Shown in pieces: positions 46,709 through 56,550 of a stretch of 64,000 nt of DNA. The notes under the pieces were generated by a model that saw nothing but the letters and a program-made list of their open reading frames with translations, searched no databases and had not been told where the DNA came from. The DNA comes from Prolixibacteraceae bacterium. Lineage in GTDB: Bacteria; Bacteroidota; Bacteroidia; Bacteroidales; Prolixibacteraceae. The position numbers and the translations under genes were made by a program. Within the stretch, counting starts at the first letter, position 1. Every line of letters starts with the position of its first letter. Location: positions 59,347 to 123,346 of the forward strand of contig JAFLKN010000005.1 of NCBI GenBank assembly GCA_019163175.1, written 5' to 3'.

Positions 46709-47062
46709 TTACAATTTTTCTTTTTCTTTCAACAGTTCCACTGCTTCCGTTGCTGTTTTGGTAATTATTAAAACAGTATGAAGCATTGATATTCTGATAA
46801 TTTGCTCAACATCAGCCTGCAGTCCTGTCAGGATAAACGTTCCAATAGCATCTTCGCATAACCGGTTTGCTACCAAAATAGCACTTAGTCCAGAAGAGTC
46901 GCAATAAGAACAATTGCTGACATCCAAAATGATGTTTTTCTCACCATTTGAATTTAATATTACTAATTCTGATTTAAGGTCGGGCGCAATGTTGGTGTCC
47001 AACCTGTCGCTCAGAATAGTAATAAGAGTATAGTCTTCTATTTTAATTATTTCGAAATCCAT
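46709..47062 (-). CDS. STAS-domain protein (anti-sigma-factor-antagonist-like)
   Basis: 117 residues, a single STAS domain: DRLDTNIAPDLKSELV, then NIILDVSNCSYCDSSGLSAI with the conserved Ser that is phosphorylated in SpoIIAA-type proteins, and a C-terminal helix. Likely a cytoplasmic signalling switch. No anti-sigma kinase is adjacent. Conserved in this place between rpsA and rnz, as far as I recall for related genomes. Confidence 0.88.
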   Translation of the reverse strand: MDFEIIKIEDYTLITILSDRLDTNIAPDLKSELVILNSNGEKNIILDVSNCSYCDSSGLSAILVANRLCEDAIGTFILTGLQADVEQIIRISMLHTVLIITKTATEAVELLKEKEKL

Positions 47063-47106
47063 AGATGCAATTTAATAAATTCTAATGGATTTGTAATAAC
47101 TCAAGA

Positions 47107-49065
47107 CTAATTTTCTTTTTGTTCGTCAGCTTCCATCTGAGATCTCAGAGCAGCTAATTCAGAAATATCTCCAAGTGTAGTTTTTTCCATATTGGTTTCT
47201 TTCACTTGTTTTACGGCTTTAGTTGTAGCTTTTGCCTGAGTTTTCCGTTTTGCTGTTTCTTCTGCTTTTTTCTCATCTTCGAAAACTCTTGAATGAGAAA
47301 GAATGATACGTTTAGCAGCTTTTGAGAATTCAATAACTTTAAATTCGAGCTTTTCTTCGAGTTGAGCCTGACTTCCGTCTTCTTTTACCAAGTGGCGTGG
47401 AGTTGCAAAACCTTCAACACCATAAGGAAGAGCAATAGTTGCACCTTTGTCAAATAATTCAACTACAGTTCCTTCGTGAACTGAATCAACGGAGAAAATG
47501 GTTTCGAATACATCCCATGGATTTTCTTCCAGTTGTTTGTGGCCGAGGCTCAAACGACGGTTTTCTTTATCAATATCCAAAACTACTACATCGATGTCGG
47601 CACCAATTGCAGTAAATTCTGATGGATGTTTAATTTTCTTGGTCCAGCTTAAGTCTGAAATGTGAATCAAACCATCAACACCTTCCTGAATTTCAACAAA
47701 TACACCAAAGTTGGTGAAATTGCGAACAGAAGCTTTGTGTTTTGAACCAACGCCGAATAAAGTGTCAATATTCTGCCATGGATCAGATTTCAGCTGTTTG
47801 ATACCTAATGACATTTTGCGTTCGTCGCGGTCAAGAGTTAAAATCTGAGCTTCAACTTCGTCTCCAACTTTCAGGAAGTCCTGGGCACTGCGTAAGTGCT
47901 GTGACCATGACATTTCAGAAACGTGAATCAAACCTTCAACTCCAACGGCGATTTCAACAAATGCACCGTAGTCAGCCATAACCACTACTTTACCTTTTAC
48001 TGAGTCACCAACTTTAAGGTCAGCGCCAAGGCTATCCCATGGGTGAGGAGTCAATTGTTTCAGACCTAAAGCGATACGTTTTTTGTCATCATCGAAATCA
48101 AGAATTACAACATTCAATTTCTGATCCAATTCAACGATTTCGTTAGGATGTGTAATACGGCCCCATGACAGGTCGGTGATGTGAATTAAACCATCTACGC
48201 CTCCAAGGTCGATAAATACACCGTATGAAGTGATATTTTTAACGGTACCTTCAAGTACTTGTCCTTTTTCGAGTTTAGAGATAATTTCTTTTTTCTGCAT
48301 TTCGAGTTCAGCCTCAATCAATGCTTTGTGAGAAACTACTACGTTACGGAATTCATGATTGATTTTTACCACTTTGAATTCCATGGTTTTTCCAACATAC
48401 ATGTCGTAATCGCGGATAGGTTTCACATCGATCTGTGAACCAGGAAGGAATGCTTCAATTCCGAATACATCCACAATCATGCCGCCTTTAGTGCGGCATT
48501 TGATGTAACCTTTGATTACTTCATCTTTGTCAAGAGCTTCGTTTACACGATCCCATGAGCGCATTGCACGTGCTTTTTTGTGCGAAAGGATCATTTGGCC
48601 TTTTAAGTCTTCAAGGCTTTCGATGTAAACTTCAACTAAATCTTTTGGTTTTAATTCAGGATTGTAACGGAATTCGTTTAAGCTGACAATACCATCTGAT
48701 TTGTAGCCGATATCAACAACTACTTCGCGTTTGTTCATGGAAATAACCCTTCCTTCTACTACTTCTTTTTCCTGAACAGTAGTTAAAGTTTTTTCATAAA
48801 GGGTTTCCAAATCTTTTTTGTTTCTTCCACCGAAACCTTTGTCTTCTTCTTCCAGGGCATCCCAGTCGAATTCTGCCGGTTCGGCTACCACTGCTTTTGC
48901 AGCTTTTGGTTTTGCTACTACTGGAGCAGCAACTTCTTCGATTACTTCTTCTTGTACTTCCTCTACAGCAACAGTTTCTTCAATTGCTGCATCTTGTACT
49001 TCAACAGTTTCCTGTTGTTCGAGTTCTACCTTTGGTTCAAGGTCCTCTGTGTTGTTTTCTACCAT
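47107..49065 (-). CDS. rpsA: 30S ribosomal protein S1
   Basis: 652 residues. An acidic Ala/Glu/Val-rich N-terminal extension (about 1-85, low complexity) precedes six S1/OB-fold repeats, with typical segments such as GYKSDGIVSLNEF, GVFIDLGGVDGLIHITDLSWG and GAFVEIAVGVEGLIHVSEMSW. Extended N-termini are common in Bacteroidota S1 proteins. Binds mRNA and supports initiation, relevant in a genome with few Shine-Dalgarno sites. Confidence 0.97.
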   Translation of the reverse strand: MVENNTEDLEPKVELEQQETVEVQDAAIEETVAVEEVQEEVIEEVAAPVVAKPKAAKAVVAEPAEFDWDALEEEDKGFGGRNKKDLETLYEKTLTTVQEKEVVEGRVISMNKREVVVDIGYKSDGIVSLNEFRYNPELKPKDLVEVYIESLEDLKGQMILSHKKARAMRSWDRVNEALDKDEVIKGYIKCRTKGGMIVDVFGIEAFLPGSQIDVKPIRDYDMYVGKTMEFKVVKINHEFRNVVVSHKALIEAELEMQKKEIISKLEKGQVLEGTVKNITSYGVFIDLGGVDGLIHITDLSWGRITHPNEIVELDQKLNVVILDFDDDKKRIALGLKQLTPHPWDSLGADLKVGDSVKGKVVVMADYGAFVEIAVGVEGLIHVSEMSWSQHLRSAQDFLKVGDEVEAQILTLDRDERKMSLGIKQLKSDPWQNIDTLFGVGSKHKASVRNFTNFGVFVEIQEGVDGLIHISDLSWTKKIKHPSEFTAIGADIDVVVLDIDKENRRLSLGHKQLEENPWDVFETIFSVDSVHEGTVVELFDKGATIALPYGVEGFATPRHLVKEDGSQAQLEEKLEFKVIEFSKAAKRIILSHSRVFEDEKKAEETAKRKTQAKATTKAVKQVKETNMEKTTLGDISELAALRSQMEADEQKEN

Positions 49066-49116
49066 TTAATAATCAATTAATTAATGAGTTAGACTATATA
49101 TTAAATTAATGCGCGG

Positions 49117-49147
49117 CAAAATTAAGACTATTCAGTTATAAAACAAA
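49117..49147 (-). promoter_or_regulatory. rpsA promoter with -33 and -7 boxes
   Basis: Minus strand: TTTG (49147-49144), 19-nt spacer, TAATTTTG (49124-49117), the standard Bacteroidota layout. The start codon at 49065 is 52 nt downstream. Confidence 0.75.
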
Positions 49148-49282
49148 GATTTTCAATGAATTTTCTTGATTAGAATGACTTGATATAACTTCTTGAAACT
49201 GGTTTATCAACAAGACGGAACGATGATTAATTATAATTCTTGTTTTTTGATTCGTTGTTGTAGTTCTGTTAAGTAATTTTAT

Positions 49283-49290
49283 TATTTTTG
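49283..49290 (+). promoter_or_regulatory. -7 promoter box of the nucleotide-sugar operon
   Basis: TATTTTTG matches TAnnTTTG and lies 33 nt before the ugd start. TTG at 49258-49260 is a possible -33 element with a 22-nt spacer. Confidence 0.55.
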
Positions 49291-49322
49291 ATAGAATTCA
49301 ATCATATATTAAATTCTTAAAC

Positions 49323-50657
49323 ATGAAAATAGCAGTAGTAGGTACGGGTTATGTCGGATTGGTTTCCGGTACTTGTTTTTCGCAAACAGGAGTTGACGTT
49401 GTCTGTGTTGACGTAGACGAACGTAAAATCAATATGCTTAACAATGGGCAGATACCTATATATGAACCTGGATTGGAAGATATTTTCAAATATAATGTTG
49501 AAAAAGGACGCCTAACTTTTACTACAAGTTTGAAAGATAGTTTAGTAGATACGGAAGCAGTATTTATTGCGGTTGGAACTCCACCGGATGAAGACGGAAG
49601 CGCTGATCTCAAATATGTACTAGGCGTTGCACGTGAAATCGGAAGGAATATCGATCATTATATGGTCATTGTTACTAAAAGTACTGTACCTGTTGGCACT
49701 TCAATGAAGGTTAAAGCCGCAATTAATGAAGAACTCAAAAAGCGAAATGCTGATGTGCCTTTTGATGTGGCCTCGAATCCTGAGTTTTTGAAAGAAGGAA
49801 GTGCCGTTGATGATTTTCTTAAACCTGACCGAATTGTGGTAGGTATTGAATCGCCTGAAGCTGAGAAAACGATGAGGAAGTTGTATAAACCTTTCCTTTT
49901 AAATGGTCATCCGATATTGTTTATGGACATTTCATCTTCAGAGATGACAAAATATGCAGCAAACTCTATGCTGGCAACAAAAATCAGTTTTATGAACGAC
50001 ATTGCTAACCTCTGTGAGTTGGTTGGTGCTGATGTTAGTATGGTTCGCAAGGGTATTGGCTCGGATGCCCGTATCGGAAATAAATTTATTTATCCGGGAA
50101 CTGGATATGGTGGCTCGTGCTTCCCAAAAGATGTTCAGGCATTGGTTCGAACTGCCGACGAATATGGTCATTCACTCGATATTTTAAAGGCTGTTGAAGC
50201 TGTTAATTATCGCCAAAAAGAAATATTGATCAAAAAAATTAAACTCCATTTTGGTGATGACCTTAAAGGTTTGAGATTTGGGATGTGGGGTTTGGCATTT
50301 AAGCCTAAAACCGACGACATGCGCGAAGCTCCTTCATTAGTAATAATTGAGCTGCTTTTAAAAGCCGGTGCCACAATTGTTGCGTTTGATCCTGTAGCTC
50401 AGGAAGAAGCTCATCGGATACTTGGTGACACAATTCAGTATGCCAAAGATGAGTATGATGCTTGTATTGATGTAGATGCCTTGATTATTGTTACTGAATG
50501 GCCTGAATTTAGAATGCCAAATTTCAGAGTTATTGAAAAGCTCCTGAAAACTAAAACTATCTTTGATGGCAGAAATATATACGAGCCCGAAGAAATGCAG
50601 GAGATAAAATTCAATTATTACAGTATAGGTCGCAAATCAGTTATCATTTCAAACTAA
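49323..50657 (+). CDS. ugd: UDP-glucose 6-dehydrogenase
   Basis: 444 residues. N-terminal Rossmann motif [12 protein letters not shown], central dimerisation helices ([21 protein letters not shown]) and catalytic Cys266 in [11 protein letters not shown]-terminal UDP-binding domain ([17 protein letters not shown]). Oxidises UDP-glucose to UDP-glucuronate. The next gene uses that product. Confidence 0.97.
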   Translation: MKIAVVGTGYVGLVSGTCFSQTGVDVVCVDVDERKINMLNNGQIPIYEPGLEDIFKYNVEKGRLTFTTSLKDSLVDTEAVFIAVGTPPDEDGSADLKYVLGVAREIGRNIDHYMVIVTKSTVPVGTSMKVKAAINEELKKRNADVPFDVASNPEFLKEGSAVDDFLKPDRIVVGIESPEAEKTMRKLYKPFLLNGHPILFMDISSSEMTKYAANSMLATKISFMNDIANLCELVGADVSMVRKGIGSDARIGNKFIYPGTGYGGSCFPKDVQALVRTADEYGHSLDILKAVEAVNYRQKEILIKKIKLHFGDDLKGLRFGMWGLAFKPKTDDMREAPSLVIIELLLKAGATIVAFDPVAQEEAHRILGDTIQYAKDEYDACIDVDALIIVTEWPEFRMPNFRVIEKLLKTKTIFDGRNIYEPEEMQEIKFNYYSIGRKSVIISN

Positions 50658-50662
50658 AAAAG

Positions 50663-51604
50663 ATGAAACGAATTCTAGTTACCGGAGGTGCCGGGTTTGT
50701 TGGATCACACTTGTGTGAAAGGCTATTGAATGAGGGCAACGAAGTGGTTTGTATGGATAATTACTTTACAGGCAAAAAACAAAAAATCGTTCATCTATTT
50801 GATAATCCATATTTTGAATTGATAAGGCATGATGTTTCTATGCCCTACTTTATTGAAGTCGATGAAATTTATAATCTTGCCTGCCCTGCTTCTCCTGTGC
50901 ACTATCAATACAACCCAATTAAGACAATAAAAACCTCGGTAATGGGTGCGGTAAATATGCTGGGGCTTGCTAAACGAGTCAGAGCAAAGATTTTGCAGGC
51001 CTCGACCAGCGAGGTATATGGCGATCCAAACATCCATCCACAACCCGAAAGCTATTGGGGACATGTAAATCCAATTGGGATTCGTTCCTGTTATGATGAA
51101 GGAAAGCGTTGTGCCGAATCGCTTTTTGTAAATTATCATTCTCAGAATAATGTTCGGATTAAGATAATCCGGATTTTTAATACCTATGGACCAAAGATGG
51201 AGCCAGATGATGGTCGGGTAGTTTCTAATTTTATCGTTCAGGCTTTGCAAAATCAGGATATAACTATTTTTGGTGACGGCAAACAAACCCGAAGCTTTCA
51301 GTATGTTTCTGATCTGGTTGAAGGGATGATTCGGATGATGGCAACAGGCGATGATTTTACAGGACCTGTAAACATTGGTAACCCTGGTGAGTTTACTATG
51401 TTGGAACTGGCGCAGAATGTTATTGAACTTACCGGTTCAAAATCAAAAATCATTTATCTTCCTTTGCCGGCAGATGATCCGACTCAGCGGCAGCCTGACA
51501 TTTCGCTGGCTAAAGAAAAACTTGGAGGTTGGGAGCCCAAAGTCCCGCTTCGCGAAGGTTTGGTAAAAACCATCGAATATTTTGATCAGCTTTTATCTGA
51601 ATAA
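50663..51604 (+). CDS. uxs: UDP-glucuronate decarboxylase (UDP-xylose synthase)
   Basis: 313 residues, extended short-chain dehydrogenase fold. NAD site [16 protein letters not shown], family features [27 protein letters not shown] and [10 protein letters not shown], catalytic Tyr144 and Lys148 (CYDEGKR). The PASPVHYQ segment is typical of UDP-xylose synthases and not of RmlB. Converts UDP-glucuronate to UDP-xylose, following ugd 5 nt upstream. Confidence 0.95.
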   Translation: MKRILVTGGAGFVGSHLCERLLNEGNEVVCMDNYFTGKKQKIVHLFDNPYFELIRHDVSMPYFIEVDEIYNLACPASPVHYQYNPIKTIKTSVMGAVNMLGLAKRVRAKILQASTSEVYGDPNIHPQPESYWGHVNPIGIRSCYDEGKRCAESLFVNYHSQNNVRIKIIRIFNTYGPKMEPDDGRVVSNFIVQALQNQDITIFGDGKQTRSFQYVSDLVEGMIRMMATGDDFTGPVNIGNPGEFTMLELAQNVIELTGSKSKIIYLPLPADDPTQRQPDISLAKEKLGGWEPKVPLREGLVKTIEYFDQLLSE

Positions 51605-51620
51605 ATATAAAACATAGAAA

Positions 51621-52502
<882 letters not shown>

Positions 52503-52511
52503 AAAATAAAA

Positions 52512-53075
52512 ATGAAAATAATTGAAACTCCAATCCCGGGACTCTTCATTATAGAGCCTCGGGTTTTTGCTGATGAAAGGGGCTATTTTTTTGAAAGCTT
52601 CAGCGAAACAAAATTTGCCGAAAATGGATTGATTTCCAGATTTGTTCAGGATAATGAGTCTAAATCGCATTACGGCGTTATTCGTGGTTTACATTACCAG
52701 CTTGCACCATATGCACAAACCAAACTGATCAGGGTGGTGCGTGGTACTGTTTACGATGTGGCGGTTGATTTGCGCGAAGGATCGCCAACATTTGGTCAGT
52801 GGTATGGGCTTATAGTTAGTGCCAGCAACAAAAAGCAATTTTATATTCCTAAAGGATTTGCCCACGGTTTTTCGGTGCTAAGCGAATATGCCATATTTTC
52901 TTATAAATGCGACGAGTTCTATAACCCAAAGGCCGAAAGAGGTATTCGGTTTGATGATCCAGCTTTAAATATTGACTGGAGATTGCCAGCCGAATTAGCG
53001 GTGATTTCTGACAAAGACAAGGTGCACCCAGCTTTAGCTGATGCTGAAATGAATTTTAAATTCGACGGGAAATGA
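52512..53075 (+). CDS. rmlC: dTDP-4-dehydrorhamnose 3,5-epimerase
   Basis: 187 residues, cupin fold. Family features are FFESFSETKF, QDNESKSHYGVIRGLHYQ (with the catalytic His), RVVRGTVYDVAVDLREGSPTFG and PKGFAHGFSVLSE. The stop overlaps the rmlD start (ATGA). Confidence 0.96.
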   Translation: MKIIETPIPGLFIIEPRVFADERGYFFESFSETKFAENGLISRFVQDNESKSHYGVIRGLHYQLAPYAQTKLIRVVRGTVYDVAVDLREGSPTFGQWYGLIVSASNKKQFYIPKGFAHGFSVLSEYAIFSYKCDEFYNPKAERGIRFDDPALNIDWRLPAELAVISDKDKVHPALADAEMNFKFDGK

Positions 53076-53938
53076 CAAAAATACTTGTTACAGGAGCCAA
53101 AGGCCAGCTTGGATCAGAGATCAATAAAATTTCAGGTCAATTTGCTGAAATGGAGTTTTGCTTTACCGATGTTGCAGAACTGGATATTACTAATTCGGAA
53201 AAAGTAGCCGAATTAATCTCCGAATTTCAGCCTGAATTTCTGATTAACTGCGCTGCATACACTGCTGTTGATAAGGCCGAAACCGATTTGGCTGTAGCAA
53301 CATTATTAAATGCAACTGCTGTTGGAATTTTGGCTGAACAGTCATCTAAAATTGGATGCAAAATAATCCATGTTTCAACCGACTATGTGTTTGATGGGAA
53401 TGGTCCAAAACCTTATAAGGAAGATGATCCGGTTGATCCGCAATCGGCCTATGGAAGAACCAAGCTGGAAGGAGAGTTGCTTTGTCAGAAGTATAATCCG
53501 CAAAATCTGATTATTCGTACTTCCTGGTTGTATTCTGCTTTCGGCAATAATTTCGTGAAAACGATGGTACGCTTGGGCAATGAACGTTCAGAACTTGGTG
53601 TAATTGCTGATCAGATTGGAACTCCTACTAACGCTGCTGATCTGGCAAGTGCTATTTTAACAATTATTTCATCTGTCAAATCAGGTGAAAAATCATTTGT
53701 TCCCGGTATTTATCACTATTCCAACGAAGGTGTTGCCAGCTGGTACGATTTTACAAAAGCAATTTTTGATATCACCGGAATTAATTGTTTTGTGAAACCG
53801 ATTGCAACAGAAGATTATCCCTCTTTGGTTCAGCGACCAGCCTACAGCGTCATGAATAAATCGAAAATTAAACTTATTTTTGGCTTGAAAATTCCGCATT
53901 GGAGGGATAGTTTAACCGAATATTTTCAGAAAAAATAA
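53072..53938 (+). CDS. rmlD: dTDP-4-dehydrorhamnose reductase
   Basis: 288 residues. Rossmann motif VTGAKGQLGSEI, INCAAYTAVDKAETD, STDYVFDGNGPKPYKEDD and catalytic YGRTKLEGE; substrate loop RTSWLYSAFGNNFVKTM. Final reduction to dTDP-L-rhamnose. Translationally coupled to rmlC by a 4-nt overlap. Confidence 0.96.
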   Translation: MTKILVTGAKGQLGSEINKISGQFAEMEFCFTDVAELDITNSEKVAELISEFQPEFLINCAAYTAVDKAETDLAVATLLNATAVGILAEQSSKIGCKIIHVSTDYVFDGNGPKPYKEDDPVDPQSAYGRTKLEGELLCQKYNPQNLIIRTSWLYSAFGNNFVKTMVRLGNERSELGVIADQIGTPTNAADLASAILTIISSVKSGEKSFVPGIYHYSNEGVASWYDFTKAIFDITGINCFVKPIATEDYPSLVQRPAYSVMNKSKIKLIFGLKIPHWRDSLTEYFQKK

Positions 53939-53945
53939 CAACAAT

Positions 53946-55694
53946 ATGGCAACAAATCAGGAAGTTTTAGAAAGTGTAAAACTGAAAGCAGCCGAATGGC
54001 TGACTGACGTTTACGATGAAGCAACTAAGGCTGAAGTCCGCAGACTGCTTGATCAGGAAGATACCACAGAATTGGTTGATTCGTTTTATCGCGATCTCGA
54101 ATTTGGTACAGGAGGGCTTCGTGGTATTATGGGTGTTGGAACCAACCGCATGAACATCTATACAGTTGGTGCAGCCACCCAAGGCTTGAGCAATTACCTG
54201 AAGAAAGTTTTTTCCGACCTTCCGGAAATTAAAGTTGCAATTGGTTATGATTGCCGCAACAACAGCCGCTTATTTTCTGAAACCAGCGCCAATATTTTTT
54301 CTGCAAATGGCATAAAAGTTTATCTGTTTGAAGATTTACGCCCTACTCCTGAACTTTCATTTGCTATTCGCGAACTGGGTTGCAAAAGCGGAATTATCTT
54401 GACTGCCTCGCACAATCCGAAGGAATACAACGGATACAAAGCATACTGGGACGATGGTTCTCAGATTGTGTCACCTCATGACGAAAACATCATCGACGAG
54501 GTTTTGAAAGTAAAAGCTGCCGACATCAAATTTAAAGGCGACAAAAGTTTAATTACCATTTTGGGTGCCGATATGGATAAACTTTTCCTCGACAAAGTGA
54601 AAACGGTTTCCATTTCGCCTGAAGTTGTTCAGCGTCAGAAAGATTTAAAAATAGTTTATACACCGATTCATGGAACCGGTGTCCGATTGATTCCGGCAGC
54701 TTTGCGTGCATTTGGGTTTACCAACATCATCAATGTTCCGGAACAGGATGTAGTAAGCGGCAATTTCCCAACTGTAGTTTCCCCTAATCCGGAAGAAACT
54801 GCTGCCCTTGAAATGGCCATTGCCAAAGCTGTTGAAGTTGACGCCGATGTGGTTCTTGCTTCCGATCCTGATGCTGACCGTATTGGCGTTGCAGTTAAAA
54901 ACGATAAAGGTAAATTCGTTATTCTGAACGGAAATCAAACCGCTTTGGTCTTTATTTATTACATCATCAGTAAACGTAAAGAAAGCGGCAAACTAATCGG
55001 AAATGAGTTTGTGGTTAAGACAATTGTAACCACCGAGCTGATAGCCAAAATTGCCGAACAAAACAATGTCGATTTTTACGATGTATTCACCGGTTTTAAA
55101 TACATAGCCGAAGTAATTCGCGACCTGGAAGGCAAGAAAGTGTACATCGGCGGTGGCGAAGAAAGTTTCGGATTTATGCCTGCCGATTTTGTACGCGATA
55201 AAGATGCAGTATCGTCGTGTGCATTGATGGCTGAAATCGTTGCATGGGCTAAAGATCAGGGCAAATCGCTTTACGAAATGTTGCTCGATATTTATATGGA
55301 ATACGGTTTTTCGCGCGAAAAAATGAAATATGTTGTTCGCAAAGGAAAAACCGGTGCCGAAGAAATTCAGCAGATGATGGTTAATTTCCGTGCCAATCCT
55401 CCCGAAGTACTTGGTGGATCAAGGCTGAAAATTGTGAAGGACTACGATGTAAATATTGCAAAGAACCTGATTACAGGCGAAGAAACCGCAATTGACCAGA
55501 AATCGTTTTCGAACGTTTTGCAGTTCTTTACCGAAGATGGAACCAAAATCTCGGTGCGTCCTTCAGGCACTGAACCTAAAATTAAATTCTACTTTGAGGT
55601 TGCTGGTGAATTAACCAATCGCGCGGACTATGATGCTGTTGAGGCAAAGGCCGATGAGAAGATTGATGCTATTATGAAAGAACTTGATTTGTAG
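53946..55694 (+). CDS. Phosphoglucomutase/phosphomannomutase
   Basis: 582 residues, alpha-D-phosphohexomutase family (PgcA/Pgm2-type). Substrate loop FGTGGLRGIMGVG, phosphoserine loop TASHNPKEYNGYK, metal loop SDPDADRIGVA, sugar loop GGEESFGFMP and phosphate loop RPSGTEPKIKFY. Interconverts hexose 1- and 6-phosphates, feeding UDP-glucose and dTDP-glucose synthesis in the same operon. Confidence 0.95.
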   Translation: MATNQEVLESVKLKAAEWLTDVYDEATKAEVRRLLDQEDTTELVDSFYRDLEFGTGGLRGIMGVGTNRMNIYTVGAATQGLSNYLKKVFSDLPEIKVAIGYDCRNNSRLFSETSANIFSANGIKVYLFEDLRPTPELSFAIRELGCKSGIILTASHNPKEYNGYKAYWDDGSQIVSPHDENIIDEVLKVKAADIKFKGDKSLITILGADMDKLFLDKVKTVSISPEVVQRQKDLKIVYTPIHGTGVRLIPAALRAFGFTNIINVPEQDVVSGNFPTVVSPNPEETAALEMAIAKAVEVDADVVLASDPDADRIGVAVKNDKGKFVILNGNQTALVFIYYIISKRKESGKLIGNEFVVKTIVTTELIAKIAEQNNVDFYDVFTGFKYIAEVIRDLEGKKVYIGGGEESFGFMPADFVRDKDAVSSCALMAEIVAWAKDQGKSLYEMLLDIYMEYGFSREKMKYVVRKGKTGAEEIQQMMVNFRANPPEVLGGSRLKIVKDYDVNIAKNLITGEETAIDQKSFSNVLQFFTEDGTKISVRPSGTEPKIKFYFEVAGELTNRADYDAVEAKADEKIDAIMKELDL

Positions 55695-55726
55695 AATAAA
55701 TAAAAATCAACTTAAAACCAATTTAA

Positions 55727-56482
55727 ATGAAACGTGTATTACTTTCAGCAGCAGGCATTTTAGCTTGTACTGCAATTTTTGCTCAGGGTAGGACTGATTT
55801 TCCGATGAAACCTGAAATGACTGAAATCTGGGATCCGCAAATTTCTGTAATTACTCCGGGGGAAACTCCATCAAATGCGCCTTCGGATGCGATTGTATTG
55901 TTTGATGGCCAAAACCTGAGCACCGAATGGACTAATAATGACGGTACTGAACCTGGATGGAATGTGGCCGATGGTTGTGCTACAGTAAAAAAAGGAGCTG
56001 GCGTAATTAAAACAAAACGTCAGTTTAACGATTTTCAGTTGCATATTGAGTGGCGTTCTCCTGTCGAAGTGATTGGCGAAAGTCAGGGACGTGGCAACAG
56101 CGGCGTTTTCCTTCAGGGCATCTACGAAGTTCAGGTATTGGATAATTTCAACAACCGCACATACCGCAATGGTCAGGCTGGAAGTCTTTATAAACAACAT
56201 CCGCCATTGGTAAATGCTTGCAAAGGTCCGGGTGTTTGGCAAGTTTACGATATTATTTATACAGCTCCGCGCTTTAACCCAAACGGAACGTTTTTTACAC
56301 CTCCAACGGTGACTGTACTTCATAACGGAGTTTTGGTGCAAAACCATGTAGCCTTGCGCGGTCCAACCGAATATATCGGTATTCCAGAGTATTCAGTAAA
56401 ACCTCATGGCGCTGGTCCAATTGTACTTCAGGATCATGGAAATCCGGTAAGTTTCCGGAATATCTGGATTCGTGAACTGTAA
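55727..56482 (+). CDS. Secreted DUF1080 (3-keto-disaccharide hydrolase-like) protein
   Basis: 251 residues, with a signal peptide (1-19, AIFAQ). One DUF1080 domain: DAIVLFDGQNLSTEWT, TKRQFNDFQLHIEWRSP, GNSGVFLQGIYEVQVLDN, GPGVWQVYDIIYTAPRF and NPVSFRNIWIREL. The family has a concanavalin-like fold and includes 3-keto-glucoside hydrolases. Last gene of the operon, closed by a strong terminator; its link to nucleotide sugars is not obvious. Confidence 0.9.
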   Translation: MKRVLLSAAGILACTAIFAQGRTDFPMKPEMTEIWDPQISVITPGETPSNAPSDAIVLFDGQNLSTEWTNNDGTEPGWNVADGCATVKKGAGVIKTKRQFNDFQLHIEWRSPVEVIGESQGRGNSGVFLQGIYEVQVLDNFNNRTYRNGQAGSLYKQHPPLVNACKGPGVWQVYDIIYTAPRFNPNGTFFTPPTVTVLHNGVLVQNHVALRGPTEYIGIPEYSVKPHGAGPIVLQDHGNPVSFRNIWIREL

Positions 56483-56491
56483 TACATTCAG

Positions 56492-56527
56492 GCAAAGCTT
56501 TCTGAACAACAGAAAGCTTTGCTTTTT
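56492..56527 (+). terminator. Intrinsic terminator of the nucleotide-sugar operon
   Basis: Perfect 13-bp stem GCAAAGCTTTCTG / CAGAAAGCTTTGC with a 5-nt loop, then TTTTT, starting 10 nt after the DUF1080 stop. Confidence 0.95.
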
Positions 56528-56550
56528 CAAAACTAGCCTAACCAAAACCA

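Noticed and set aside
48818..49069. Ser/Ala-rich open frame antisense to the S1 N-terminus
   Set aside because: Caused by the low-complexity acidic extension of S1 in another frame.
50663..51604. Candidate rmlB
   Set aside because: Motifs ([16 protein letters not shown] with RSCYDEGKR) are those of UDP-xylose synthases.
55871..56347. 158-codon antisense open frame inside the DUF1080 gene
   Set aside because: Composition and position follow the real gene on the other strand.
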